Shown here: one piece after another, positions 15,360 to 23,760 of the stretch
Position numbering within the stretch: the first letter of the stretch is position 1
How the letters are laid out: each line of letters starts with the position of its first letter
Assembly: GCA_049613665.1 (NCBI GenBank)
Contig: JBMZCV010000016.1
Span: 1 to 46,117 of the forward strand
Direction: 5' to 3'
DNA: 46,117 nt
From: JBMZCV01 sp049613665
GTDB lineage: Bacteria; Bacteroidota; Bacteroidia; Chitinophagales; UBA2359
Translations under genes and position numbers: made by a program
Notes under the pieces: generated by a model
Databases searched by the model: none
Seen by the model: only the letters and a program-made list of their open reading frames with translations
Told to the model about the DNA's origin: nothing

Positions 15360-15818
15360 TTAAAACTTAAACTCAAACGGTAATTCTTTAGGTGGCAAGC
15401 ATCTCTGCTCTTCGCAAGTCATATAGCGAACATGACCTGTTATCACCTTATTTGTTGTGTCTAAAATGCTTACTAAGCTCGTAAAACTGACTTTATCAGC
15501 ATACTTCTTAATATTCATTTCAAATAAATCGTCGTAGCCTTCTTTCAATTCGCCAATCTCTTTAATGCTATCAGCCAATTGGATGTTAATATTTTCATCA
15601 AAACTAAAAGTTGTCGGAACTGGCCCGTCATCTTCCATATCTTGCGAATAAATATACCAGCCTTTATCCACACTTGCATCAAATACTAATTCATATTCCT
15701 TTTCACTAATTTGATTAACCGAAAAATCCCATTTTACAGGGTCTAATTTTTGTTGTTGAGCAAAAATTGAAAAAGAAGAAAAAATTATTAATATGATGAT
15801 GTTAAATAAGTACTTCAT
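15360..15818 (-). CDS. single-domain nDsbD-like periplasmic protein
   Basis: This 152-residue protein has a signal peptide (about residues 1-20) and one nDsbD-type domain, WYIYSQD to the end. The cysteine pair is Cys135 and Cys140 in TCEEQRCLPP. It is closely related to the first domain of the downstream gene: both have VxWDFS/I, WYIYSQ, GPVPTTF-like and CLPPE segments. It lacks any membrane helix or thioredoxin domain, so it would be a soluble periplasmic thiol carrier. The 210-bp gap to the next gene holds no supportable gene. The two were probably produced by tandem duplication and may be co-transcribed. Confidence 0.8.
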   Translation of the reverse strand: MKYLFNIIILIIFSSFSIFAQQQKLDPVKWDFSVNQISEKEYELVFDASVDKGWYIYSQDMEDDGPVPTTFSFDENINIQLADSIKEIGELKEGYDDLFEMNIKKYADKVSFTSLVSILDTTNKVITGHVRYMTCEEQRCLPPKELPFEFKF

Positions 15819-16802
15819 AAGTTTTTTTAAATTAAAAATAATGTAAAGTTAAAAAACCACAACTAAGCTTTATCTAACATTCAAGTTCAAATTAAGTTTT
15901 TTTTCGTAAAAACCAAAAATGATAGTGTGGTAAGATAATAATTAGCTTTTGTTTTACGTCAGTTTAATTCATTTTTTTCATGAAGTTAGCAGCGAAATTA
16001 GCACTTTTATCAAGAAACTACTAATAAATTTTACTTTTTTTGCTAAAATCATGTTTTTTTTACATCTAGCGTATTTTTAAAATAGCTTTTTTCCTAAAAA
16101 AAAGATGCTAGATATATTTTTTTTAATCAATAAATCAAATAAAAATATAGTAAATCGTATTTTTATTTCCTGTTTAAATAGCTTATTGTCAAACACTTAT
16201 ACATAAATGTTTTTTCAAAAGTATTTTTATTTTTTTTTATTTTTGCTAAAAAATCTTTTATTTTTTAGCATTTCAAGTATGCAAGCTTAATGTCATAAAT
16301 ATTTCAGACTTTATGGTTTTTATTTTTCAATATTAAAAAAAATGCGTTTTCACATTTAGATACAACTTATTGTTAATTAAATATTTTCAATGCTTTTTTT
16401 AATATATAAAATAATGCTGTAAGTTGTGAGTCTGTATTCAAGCTATTTTTTTTTTAATCAAATTTTGTAACATAAACATTTATAAAGCTTGATTCTACAA
16501 CTTTTTGAAGCTAACAGACTGATTTTTTGAAACAGCAACACAATTTATTTTGCTATTAAATAGATTATAGTAAGTCAATACTTGGAGTTTGCACACTTAC
16601 ACATACTTTTAACTCAATAGTCTCCTGTTTTATTGTACTGACACTTTTTTTTCAAAATTATTTCGGACTAAATGCCTTCAGTTTACTCGACAAGGTGCAT
16701 TACATATAAATATTTATTATACATTTTATTTTTTGAAGCTGAAAAACAAGTATTTTTTAACCAAAATCATGCCTATAAAGCAATTGTTTTATTTTTTTAC
16801 AT
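15819..16802. other. AT-rich gene-free region
   Basis: Roughly 1 kb of extremely AT-rich DNA holds no ORF with protein-like composition. The only structure noted is an imperfect 10-bp inverted repeat, TACATCTAGC (16061-16070) with GCTAGATATA (16107-16116), followed by a T run, which could end a small plus-strand transcript. A GAAGCTAAC string near 16507 recalls family B but is too short to call. Confidence 0.6.
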
Positions 16803-16848
16803 AAAAAAAACTCTTATAACAAATTATTTTTGTTACAAGAGTTCTTTT
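16803..16848 (-). terminator. terminator of the downstream tRNA-Asn gene
   Basis: A 15-bp stem (16809-16823 with 16829-16843, one G-U) has a 5-nt loop. On the minus strand it is followed by a T run, beginning a few bases past the tRNA 3' end. It is clearly related in sequence to the terminator at 16968-17014. Confidence 0.8.
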
Positions 16849-16851
16849 TTG

Positions 16852-16925
16852 CGCCCTCACTAGGATTTGAACCTAGGACCTGCGGATTAACAGTCCGTCG
16901 CTCTAACCAACTGAGCTATGAAGGC
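16852..16925 (-). tRNA. tRNA-Asn (GTT)
   Basis: The 74-nt gene folds as a cloverleaf. The acceptor GCCTTCA pairs with TGAGGGC, the D-arm contains AGTTGGTTAGA, the anticodon loop is CTGTTAA with anticodon GTT, and the T-arm is CCTAG-GTTTGAATC-CTAG. The discriminator base is G and CCA is not encoded. It is identical to the second copy 164 bp away. No strong -7 box precedes it on the minus strand; TATATTTA is the nearest match. Confidence 0.96.
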
Positions 16926-16967
16926 GTTTCTTTATTGTAAATATACAAAATTTTAGGTGCTATTTTG

Positions 16968-17014
16968 AAAAAAGAACTCTTATAACATTTTTTCGTTACA
17001 AGAATTCTTTTTTT
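16968..17014 (-). terminator. terminator of the upstream tRNA-Asn gene
   Basis: AGAACTCTTATAAC (16973-16986) pairs with GTTACAAGAATTCT (16995-17008) with two non-Watson-Crick positions and an 8-nt loop. T-rich sequence follows on the minus strand. It separates the two tRNA genes. Confidence 0.75.
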
Positions 17015-17015
17015 G

Positions 17016-17089
17016 CGCCCTCACTAGGATTTGAACCTAGGACCTGCGGATTAACAGTCCGTCGCTCTAACCAACTGAGCTATGAAGGC
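17016..17089 (-). tRNA. tRNA-Asn (GTT), second copy
   Basis: The sequence is identical over all 74 nt to the copy at 16852-16925, with anticodon GTT, discriminator G and no encoded CCA. It is the promoter-proximal copy: a perfect -7 box lies just upstream on the minus strand. Together with its terminator it forms the other half of a tandem duplication of period 164 bp. Confidence 0.96.
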
Positions 17090-17107
17090 GTTTCTTTTAT
17101 AGCGATG

Positions 17108-17115
17108 CAAAGATA
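17108..17115 (-). promoter_or_regulatory. tRNA-Asn -7 box TATCTTTG
   Basis: On the minus strand TATCTTTG matches TAnnTTTG and lies 18 nt before the tRNA 5' end. This would give a leader of about a dozen nucleotides. A -33 TTG at normal spacing is not clear. Confidence 0.6.
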
Positions 17116-17334
17116 ATACGAATGTTTTGAAAAAAAAAGCTTTTTTCAAAAAAAATGTACTTTTTTTCATTTTTTATACAAAAAAAAAATCTATTGCATT
17201 TTTGAGCAAAAAAATTAGCGTTTCAAAAGAATTTATGCAATATTTGTGCTTATTCTAAAAACAAAAAGTCTGGTTGTTTAGTAATTCTAAAAACAATTGA
17301 CGTACATATTTAACATAAATAAGATAATAAAACT

Positions 17335-18261
17335 ATGAGTTTATTAGTAGTTGGCTCGATGGCTTTTGATGCTATCGAAACTCCTTTTGGCAAAACAGAC
17401 AAAATCGTGGGCGGTGCGGCAACTTATATCAGCCTTGCAGCAGCAAGTTTTGTGAACGACATCAGACTTGTAGCCGTAGTGGGCGGCGACTTTCCGAAAA
17501 AAACAATTTTTGACCTAAAAGAAAGAGGCATCAGCACAGAAGGTTTGCAGATAAAAGAAGATGAAAAAAGCTTTTTTTGGTCAGGTCGCTATCATAACGA
17601 CATGAACTCTCGAGATACGCTCGTGACTGAGTTGAATGTTTTGGAACATTTCGACCCTATCATTCCGTCATCTTACCAAAATTCGGATTATGTGATGTTG
17701 GGCAATCTTACGCCTACCGTGCAACGACAGGTAATTGAGCGGCTCGAAACACGTCCTAAGCTTATCGCTATGGATACGATGAATTTTTGGATGGATATTA
17801 TGCTCGACGAGTTGAAAACTACTTTGGGTATGATTGATATTTTGTTGATTAATGATGAGGAAGCTAGACAGCTTTCGGGCGAATATTCATTGGTAAAAGC
17901 GGCTCGCAAAATCATTGAAATGGGGCCAAAATATTTGGTTATTAAAAAAGGAGAACATGGTGCTTTGCTATTTCACGGCAATAACGTTTTCTTTGCTCCT
18001 GCTCTACCTCTCGAAGATATTTTTGACCCAACAGGTGCTGGCGATACTTTTGCAGGCGGTTTTATGGGCTATTTGGCTCAAACAGATGATATTTCTTTCG
18101 AGAATATGAAACGTGCTATTATTTATGGCTCTGCTTTGGCTTCTTTTTGTGTCGAAAAATTTGGCTCTGAACGTATCGAAAACCTTTCGGAAGATGACCT
18201 TTCCAATCGTTTGCAAGCATTTGTCGATTTGGTAAATTTCGATATTGAAATTACTATTTAA
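17335..18261 (+). CDS. PfkB-family carbohydrate kinase
   Basis: This ribokinase-superfamily enzyme transfers phosphate from ATP to a sugar or nucleoside. The N-terminal VGSMAFDAIETP and VGGAATYISLAAASF form the substrate-binding start. The signature DPTGAGDTFAGGF near residues 232-244 supplies the anion hole and catalytic aspartate. The length of 308 residues is typical. The substrate is not determined: ribokinase, adenosine kinase-like and fructokinase-like members share these motifs. A 74-bp gap holding a long inverted repeat separates it from the accessory cassette on the same strand. Confidence 0.9.
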   Translation: MSLLVVGSMAFDAIETPFGKTDKIVGGAATYISLAAASFVNDIRLVAVVGGDFPKKTIFDLKERGISTEGLQIKEDEKSFFWSGRYHNDMNSRDTLVTELNVLEHFDPIIPSSYQNSDYVMLGNLTPTVQRQVIERLETRPKLIAMDTMNFWMDIMLDELKTTLGMIDILLINDEEARQLSGEYSLVKAARKIIEMGPKYLVIKKGEHGALLFHGNNVFFAPALPLEDIFDPTGAGDTFAGGFMGYLAQTDDISFENMKRAIIYGSALASFCVEKFGSERIENLSEDDLSNRLQAFVDLVNFDIEITI

Positions 18262-18273
18262 ATATTTCCATGA

Positions 18274-18327
18274 TTTGTTTAGTTAAGAATTAAAAGCTAT
18301 ATTCGCAGTAATTTTTAACTAAACAAA
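18274..18327 (+). promoter_or_regulatory. 19-bp inverted repeat before the accessory cassette
   Basis: The arms 18274-18292 and 18309-18327 (TTTGTTTAGTTAAGAATTA and its complement with one mismatch) flank a 16-nt loop. The right arm ends 8 nt before the ATG at 18336 and contains the 13-mer TTTAACTAAACAA (18314-18326). It could be an operator, a terminator for the PfkB gene, or an mRNA structure masking the start. Confidence 0.6.
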
Positions 18328-18335
18328 TAAAACTA

Positions 18336-18854
18336 ATGTTTACAAAGGAAGAGGCACGAGAATTATTAAGTTTGCCTAAAATATTTGCTAATAAATCAGA
18401 TACTTTCATTGATTTAAGCGAAACAAAACATAGAATTAAGTTATTGCCTGAAGATAAAGACTTGCAAAAAGATTATAGTTTTTTTGTACAAATATTTGCA
18501 AGTAAAAAACAAGATTTCAAAATTTCTCTTTACCACCAAGAATTTGGTACAAAAATTGGTTTATTGAGAATAGATTTTAAAGGACGACATTTAAATCCAG
18601 TTGATATTAAACCTTCTTTACCTATCATTTTTCATAACTATGCAGGAAAATGGATTAATGAAGCTCATATTCACTTATATGTAGAAGAGTATCGCCCTTT
18701 ACATTGGGCATTGCCTCTTTCTGCTTATCATGGCTTTGATGTTAAAAAAGTAGAAAATAATTCCGATTTTAAAGGTGCAATTATTGCTTTTTTCAAAAAA
18801 ATAGCTTTAATTAATAAGATAACAGAATTGTCTTTTAAACAAAACATATTGTAA
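18336..18854 (+). CDS. DUF6978-like accessory protein
   Basis: This 172-residue protein has no signal peptide or membrane segment. It has the pattern GLLRIDFKGRHLNP (about 90-103), then EAHIHLYVEEY (about 109-119) and HWALPL. I associate that pattern with the DUF6978 family of accessory proteins; this is from memory, not a search. The His/Asp-rich HIHLY segment could be catalytic or metal-binding, which is speculation. It sits with a DUF1828-like gene 24 bp downstream, and both share the same 13-mer at the same distance from their start. Function is unknown. Confidence 0.6.
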   Translation: MFTKEEARELLSLPKIFANKSDTFIDLSETKHRIKLLPEDKDLQKDYSFFVQIFASKKQDFKISLYHQEFGTKIGLLRIDFKGRHLNPVDIKPSLPIIFHNYAGKWINEAHIHLYVEEYRPLHWALPLSAYHGFDVKKVENNSDFKGAIIAFFKKIALINKITELSFKQNIL

Positions 18855-18856
18855 GC

Positions 18857-18869
18857 TTTAACTAAACAA
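18857..18869 (+). promoter_or_regulatory. second copy of the start-proximal 13-mer TTTAACTAAACAA
   Basis: This exact 13-mer occurs at 18314-18326 and 18857-18869. In both cases nine nucleotides separate it from the ATG. The second copy is not part of a palindrome, which suggests it matters as mRNA sequence (a translational enhancer or a regulator target) or is a trace of modular assembly. Confidence 0.5.
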
Positions 18870-18878
18870 TTTATTTTT

Positions 18879-19664
18879 ATGAATTGGGCAAATAATTTAG
18901 TCGCTGATTATTATAAATGGTTAAGAAATCATACTTTAATAACTCAAGGAAAAAATGGTTGGGTAACTATTGATACTCCTTTTGTGGGTATTTTTAATGA
19001 TACTATTTGTTTGTTTGCAAAAAAACAAAAAGGTAAAATATTATTATCAGATGATAATATGACGCTTTCAAATTTAGATTTGCTTGGTGTTACGTTTAAG
19101 AAAAATACGAAACGCTATGATTTACTAGAACATATTTTAGTTAATTATGGTTTAGAATTGCGAAATGATGAACTCATTATTGAAGCAACTGAAAGTAATT
19201 TTACACAAAAAAAACACAATTTCATTTCTGCCATTTTAGATATCAACAACTTAGAAGTATTATCAAAACACAATGTTAGTAGTATTTTCAAAGAGGATGT
19301 GCGAGAATACTTAGATTCTATTGATGTCATTTATACACCCGAATTTATGTCATCTGGTGCTATTACAAAATTAGATTATACCTTTGATTTTCAAATTGCA
19401 GGAAAAAATACAGAGTTGGTTATTAAGTCTTTTAGTATGATTACAAAACCATTATTATCTCATTTTTTTCAATCTTGGGAAGAAATAAAACCTGTCAGAG
19501 AAAAAACAAGTAGAAAACAAGTAAATGCCATTGCAATTATTAATGATACAAAAAATATAAAATCCGAATATTTGGAAGCCATAACATCAAAAGAAGCAGA
19601 TTTTGTGTTGTGGAGTACTCGTGATAATCCTGAAAATATTGAAAAGTTTCAGAAAGTAGCTTAA
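18879..19664 (+). CDS. DUF1828/DUF1829-like accessory protein
   Basis: This 261-residue soluble protein has an N-terminal part, GWVTIDTPFVGI and GKILLSDDNMTLSNLDLLGV, that fits DUF1828. The C-terminal part, YTPEFMSSGAITKLDYTFDF then TELVIKSFS and SHFFQSWEEI, fits DUF1829. These two domains usually occur together. The C-terminal D/E/K-containing strands look vaguely like a PD-(D/E)xK nuclease core, but the spacing is not canonical and I do not claim activity. It is the second gene of a two-gene unit ending just 8 bp before murF, so murF may be read from the same transcript. Confidence 0.65.
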   Translation: MNWANNLVADYYKWLRNHTLITQGKNGWVTIDTPFVGIFNDTICLFAKKQKGKILLSDDNMTLSNLDLLGVTFKKNTKRYDLLEHILVNYGLELRNDELIIEATESNFTQKKHNFISAILDINNLEVLSKHNVSSIFKEDVREYLDSIDVIYTPEFMSSGAITKLDYTFDFQIAGKNTELVIKSFSMITKPLLSHFFQSWEEIKPVREKTSRKQVNAIAIINDTKNIKSEYLEAITSKEADFVLWSTRDNPENIEKFQKVA

Positions 19665-19672
19665 AAAAAACC

Positions 19673-20992
19673 ATGCACACCACGATAGAACAACTATACG
19701 AAATATATAAACAACACAATTCGGTAAAAATAGATAGCAGAAAAACCGAAGCTGGCGACCTTTTTTTTGCTTTGAAAGGCCCAAATTTTGATGGCAATAA
19801 GTATGCTGAAATGGCTTTGAAAAAAGGTGCAGAATATGCCATTATCGACAATCCTGCTTATCAGAAAAATGAAAAATATCTGCTCGTTGAAAATGTGTTA
19901 GAAACATTGCAAGATTTGGCAAGACATCATCGAAAACATTTGCCTATCGCCTGCATTGCTGTTACTGGCTCGAATGGAAAAACGACAACGAAAGAGCTTT
20001 TGACTTTAGTGTTGGCCAAAAAATATCGCACGCAAGCCACCATCGGAAATTATAATAATCATATTGGAGTGCCGCTCACGATTTTAGATATTTTGCCAAA
20101 TACAGAAATGGCTATCGTAGAAATGGGTGCAAATCATGCCGACGAAATCAACTTTTTGTGTAGCATAGCTTATCCCAATTTTGGTTTGATTACCAATATC
20201 GGCAAGGCACATCTCGAAGGCTTTGGAAGTATAGAAGGTGTGGCGAAGGCAAAAGGCGAGTTGTTTGAGTTTTTGGAAGGAGCAGAAGGCCGTGTATTCC
20301 TCAATTTGAATGATGAAAGATTAGCTAATATGGGCTATTATATTCAAAAAGTGGCAACTTATGGTACAGGTCGTTGGGCAAAAACTAATGGTAAAGTCAT
20401 TGGGCAAGAACCTTATTTGACGGTGCGTTGGTGGCCACGCAAAAAAAAGAAAACCGATGATGATATTCCACCTATCGACATCAAAACCAACTTAGTAGGT
20501 ATTTATAATTTGGATAATATATTAGCCGCAATTGCCGTTGGTACGCATTTTAAAGTATCTCCCGAAGACATCAAAGCAGCCATAGAAAATTATCGGCCAA
20601 CTAATAATCGCTCGCAAACTTTAAAGCTGAAAAACAATACTTTTATTTTAGATGCCTACAATGCCAATCCTAGCAGTATGTCAGCGGCTCTCCAAAATTT
20701 TGAGCAGATAAAAGCAACAGAAAAAGTTGTTATTTTGGGCGATATGCTCGAATTGGGCGAATATAGCAAGAGTGAACATTTAGCTATTTTGAAGCAACTC
20801 GAAAAAATAAAACTGTTACATATTGTTTTGGTAGGCAAAGAATTTGGGAAAGTAGCTCACGAAATTGAAAATGTGTTGCATTTCGAAACGGCGGCTCTAG
20901 CAAAGACTTGGTTTGAAAAGCAAATTTTTAGCGATACGCATTTTTTGGTTAAAGGCTCTCGTGGCATTGCTTTGGAAAAAATATTGAAATAA
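19673..20992 (+). CDS. murF: UDP-N-acetylmuramoyl-tripeptide--D-alanyl-D-alanine ligase
   Basis: MurF adds D-Ala-D-Ala to UDP-MurNAc-tripeptide with ATP, completing the cytoplasmic peptidoglycan precursor. The P-loop TGSNGKTTTKE is at residues 98-108. TIGNYNNHIGVPLT, VEMGANHADEI and NIGKAHLEGFGS are typical Mur ligase segments. DAYNANPSSM and VVILGDMLELG are MurF-specific in the C-terminal half. The length of 439 residues is slightly short of the E. coli enzyme. Oddly, it is isolated from the dcw cluster and begins 8 bp after the accessory DUF1828-like gene. Confidence 0.96.
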   Translation: MHTTIEQLYEIYKQHNSVKIDSRKTEAGDLFFALKGPNFDGNKYAEMALKKGAEYAIIDNPAYQKNEKYLLVENVLETLQDLARHHRKHLPIACIAVTGSNGKTTTKELLTLVLAKKYRTQATIGNYNNHIGVPLTILDILPNTEMAIVEMGANHADEINFLCSIAYPNFGLITNIGKAHLEGFGSIEGVAKAKGELFEFLEGAEGRVFLNLNDERLANMGYYIQKVATYGTGRWAKTNGKVIGQEPYLTVRWWPRKKKKTDDDIPPIDIKTNLVGIYNLDNILAAIAVGTHFKVSPEDIKAAIENYRPTNNRSQTLKLKNNTFILDAYNANPSSMSAALQNFEQIKATEKVVILGDMLELGEYSKSEHLAILKQLEKIKLLHIVLVGKEFGKVAHEIENVLHFETAALAKTWFEKQIFSDTHFLVKGSRGIALEKILK

Positions 20993-21010
20993 ATAACGCT
21001 CAAAGTAGAA

Positions 21011-21056
21011 AAGGCATTTTCAAAACAATGTGGTTTTTGTTTTGAAAATGCCTTTT
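21011..21056. terminator. bidirectional terminator between murF and the reductase gene
   Basis: A perfect 18-bp stem (21011-21028 with 21037-21054) has an 8-nt loop. T follows on the plus strand, and it sits between convergent genes. Confidence 0.85.
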
Positions 21057-21057
21057 T

Positions 21058-22080
21058 TTATGCTTCCAAATCTATCAAAAATTGCAGAGTATCTTTGTTG
21101 TCGGCATACTCCCAAAGTTGCGGTTTTTGAGCTTCGCCAAAAGCAATAAACTCTCCCTGAATGCTGCTAGTTGCAACAATACATTGAATTTCATTTCTCT
21201 TTTCAATTATTTTGTTAGACAAATCATCTTCATTTTCATAAAACTCATAATACAAAGTGCTGATAGGCGAAGCAATAGCTTCTTTTTCTACCAACATCAC
21301 AAAATTGCTTGCATAATGATGCTCTCTGTTTAGCAAATAAATAGAGCGATAATAGTCATAGTTATTTTTATATTTATTGTGGTGCTGCACATCACTATAC
21401 GACTGCAAATTGTCTAAAAAATAGACGAAATCAAAATCTTTCGGCACATACAATTTCGATACATTGCGACAGCCCAAACCCAAATATTTGAAAATATCAA
21501 TACCCAAATTTTTAATATCTTCCGCCGTTTCCTTGCCATTAAGCAGAGCTACTGATGAGCGACTCTTGCGAATAATATGCGGATATTTGCCAAAATAATA
21601 ATCAAAATAGCGAGAACTATTGTTGCTGCCTGTCGCAATAACTGCATCAAAATTTTTGAAAAAAGGTGGCATTTCGATATAGCTCACAATCTCTGGCGAG
21701 GTTTCAAATAATGTTTTTGCAATATACTTAAACAACTGCTTATCTTTTGAAGAAAGCTTTACCAACGATTTTTGGCCGCTTACAAATACGCATAAAAAAT
21801 CGTGAAAACCCACCAAAGGAATGTTTCCAGCCATCACGATGCCGACCGTTTTTGTTGGTGCTGCTATATCTCGAAAATCATATCTAGCCAGCCACGCAAG
21901 CAGTTTTTTTTCATCCAAAAACTCCTCACATATCGCCTCAATAGCATCATAAATATGTTCTTTCGTGAACCATGGATTTTCTAAACAAGCTTTTACGACA
22001 ACTCTATGAAGCGAAGCAGGTTTTTCTCTCAAATGTTTGCCTAGTTGAACAAGTATATCAATTCGTGCTGTTAATTGCAT
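21058..22080 (-). CDS. LuxC-like acyl-CoA reductase
   Basis: This 340-residue protein fits the acyl-CoA reductase (LuxC) family, an aldehyde-dehydrogenase-fold enzyme reducing acyl-CoA to aldehyde with NAD(P)H. Visible family features are VGIVMAGNIPLVGFHDFL (80-97), IATGSNNSSRYFDYYF (148-163) and GLGCRNVSKLYVP (201-213). Cys204 is the likely acyl-accepting residue. Bacteroidota commonly carry such a single-copy protein of uncertain physiological role. The stop codon abuts the shared terminator with murF. No neighbour indicates a fatty aldehyde pathway. Confidence 0.82.
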   Translation of the reverse strand: MQLTARIDILVQLGKHLREKPASLHRVVVKACLENPWFTKEHIYDAIEAICEEFLDEKKLLAWLARYDFRDIAAPTKTVGIVMAGNIPLVGFHDFLCVFVSGQKSLVKLSSKDKQLFKYIAKTLFETSPEIVSYIEMPPFFKNFDAVIATGSNNSSRYFDYYFGKYPHIIRKSRSSVALLNGKETAEDIKNLGIDIFKYLGLGCRNVSKLYVPKDFDFVYFLDNLQSYSDVQHHNKYKNNYDYYRSIYLLNREHHYASNFVMLVEKEAIASPISTLYYEFYENEDDLSNKIIEKRNEIQCIVATSSIQGEFIAFGEAQKPQLWEYADNKDTLQFLIDLEA

Positions 22081-22258
22081 AAAATTTTATCGTTTTTCTT
22101 AAAAAATGATGAAACACTAAAACAATATTTTAGTGTCAGCCAAAATTTTCGGCACAAAGTTACATATAACTTCATCAAGTTTTATCAAAAAAAGGAAAAG
22201 GAGTTGTTTTTTTTGTATTTTAAATACATTTCTATGACTAAAATATAATATAAACAAT

Positions 22259-23434
22259 ATGGTAACTTTTTTATTTTGGGCGAGTTTTTTGGTCATTTTT
22301 TATACTTATATCGGTTATGCCATGCTTTTGTGGGGTTTAGTACAGCTAAAAAAAATGTTTTTTAAAGCAATACCTTATCAAAAAATAGCAGAAAATGACT
22401 TGCCAAGCCTTAGTATCGTTATAGCAGCTTATAATGAAGTTGATTTTATAACCCAAAAAATAGAAAATACTTTAGCACTCAATTATCCAAAAAACAAGCT
22501 AGAATATATATTTGTTACAGATGGCTCAACAGATGAAACGCCAGAAATAGTAGCGCGATATAGCGAAATTCGTTTGTTTCATTCTAGCGAAAGAAAAGGC
22601 AAAATGGCTGCTATTCAACGAGTTATGCCTGATGTAAAAAATGAAATTGTTGTTTTTACAGATGCTAATACTTTACTCAACAAAAATGCCTTGAGAAATA
22701 TTGTGCGACATTATCAAAACGAAAAAATAGGAGCAGTAGCAGGAGAAAAACGCATTCAGGTAGCCGATGCTGATGACGCAAGCTCGGCAGGCGAAGGTTT
22801 TTATTGGCGATACGAATCAAAACTAAAAACATGGGACTTTGATTTATATTCGGTTGTTGGAGCAGCAGGCGAGCTTTTTTCTGTGCGTCGAAAACTCTAT
22901 GAAGATGTGCCACACGACACCATTATTGAAGACTTTTATATGACATTAAAAATTGCACAAAAAGGCTATCGAGTGGCTTACGAACCGCAAGCTTTTGCCA
23001 TAGAAACGGCTTCAGCTTCAGTAAAAGAAGAATTGAAACGAAAAGTTCGCATTGCAGCAGGTGGTTTGCAAGCCATTTTTCGATTGCGTGATTTGCTCAA
23101 TCCTTTCAAATATGGCGTTTTGAGTTTTCAATATGTGTCGCATCGTGTGCTTCGTTGGACAATTGCACCATTGATGTTGCCCTTGTTTCTACTTTGCAAT
23201 TTAATATTAGCACAAACAAGCACATTTTACCAATTTGTTTTAACTTTTCATCTCTTATTTTATTTCATGGCTTTTATTGGTTTTCTATTAAAAAATAAAG
23301 AGTTAAAAATAAAAATATTCTTTATTCCCTACTATTTTTGCATCATGAATTATGCTGTTTATAGTGGTTTTTTAAGAATAACAAAAAACAAACAGTCTGC
23401 TATTTGGGAAAAAGCCGAGCGAAAAATCAGTTAA
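22259..23434 (+). CDS. membrane-bound family 2 glycosyltransferase
   Basis: An N-terminal membrane helix (about 3-30) is followed by a GT-A domain with SIVIAAYNE, FVTDGSTDETP (the DGS nucleotide-sugar motif) and VFTDANTLL, a DxD-type metal site near 134. EDF near 223 is the likely catalytic acid, with GLQAIFR near 272 in place of the QxxRW motif. Two to three helices follow (about 300-365). This layout is typical of processive or polyprenyl-linked GT2 enzymes making exopolysaccharide or cell-surface glycans. The acceptor is unknown. The last motif departs from QxxRW (QAIFR), so processivity is uncertain. It stands alone. Confidence 0.88.
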   Translation: MVTFLFWASFLVIFYTYIGYAMLLWGLVQLKKMFFKAIPYQKIAENDLPSLSIVIAAYNEVDFITQKIENTLALNYPKNKLEYIFVTDGSTDETPEIVARYSEIRLFHSSERKGKMAAIQRVMPDVKNEIVVFTDANTLLNKNALRNIVRHYQNEKIGAVAGEKRIQVADADDASSAGEGFYWRYESKLKTWDFDLYSVVGAAGELFSVRRKLYEDVPHDTIIEDFYMTLKIAQKGYRVAYEPQAFAIETASASVKEELKRKVRIAAGGLQAIFRLRDLLNPFKYGVLSFQYVSHRVLRWTIAPLMLPLFLLCNLILAQTSTFYQFVLTFHLLFYFMAFIGFLLKNKELKIKIFFIPYYFCIMNYAVYSGFLRITKNKQSAIWEKAERKIS

Positions 23435-23659
23435 ATTTCATAAATTATTCTTTTTATAACAAAAAATATTACCTTTGCTTTTGCTATCAAATAAAAATAA
23501 AAATAAAGCGTAAAACATTCATTTACAAGCATATTACAAAGTGACTAAAATGGTCATTTTCGTCTTTAAAAAGTGATTTAAAAAAATGATATAGAGATTT
23601 TATTTGACAATAATACAATAGAATTTCTTGTTTTTAAAATCAAAATTTTAAATTAAGTC

Positions 23660-23760
23660 TAAGCACTATTTCATAAAAAGGACAATTTAAGCTAATATGC
23701 TGAATATCAATGTGTTAGCTTTTGCAATTTATAGTATAAATTTGTCCAACTACTTATACA
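23660..23760 (+). repeat. family B repeat, best-preserved copy
   Basis: The copy has nested inverted repeats. The outer GGACAATTTA (23680-23689) faces TAAATTTGTCC (23737-23747). Inside, AAGCTAATATGCTGA (23689-23703) pairs with TCAATGTGTTAGCTT (23707-23721) with G-U pairs. It ends in CAACTACTTATA about 20 nt before the ATG of the secreted protein gene. The rest of 23435-23659 is AT-rich without other signal. Confidence 0.6.

Noticed and set aside
15146..15376. 76-residue minus-strand ORF between the nDsbD-like genes
   Set aside because: It overlaps the ends of both neighbours, has no signal peptide or recognisable pattern, and is probably chance.
16672..16863. 63-residue ORF in the AT-rich gap
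   Set aside because: It runs into a tRNA gene on the other strand and its terminator, and its composition is that of translated AT-rich non-coding DNA.
18879..19664. PD-(D/E)xK nuclease in the DUF1829-like part
   Set aside because: Acidic and lysine residues are present but the spacing does not fit the canonical motif; there is not enough to claim it.
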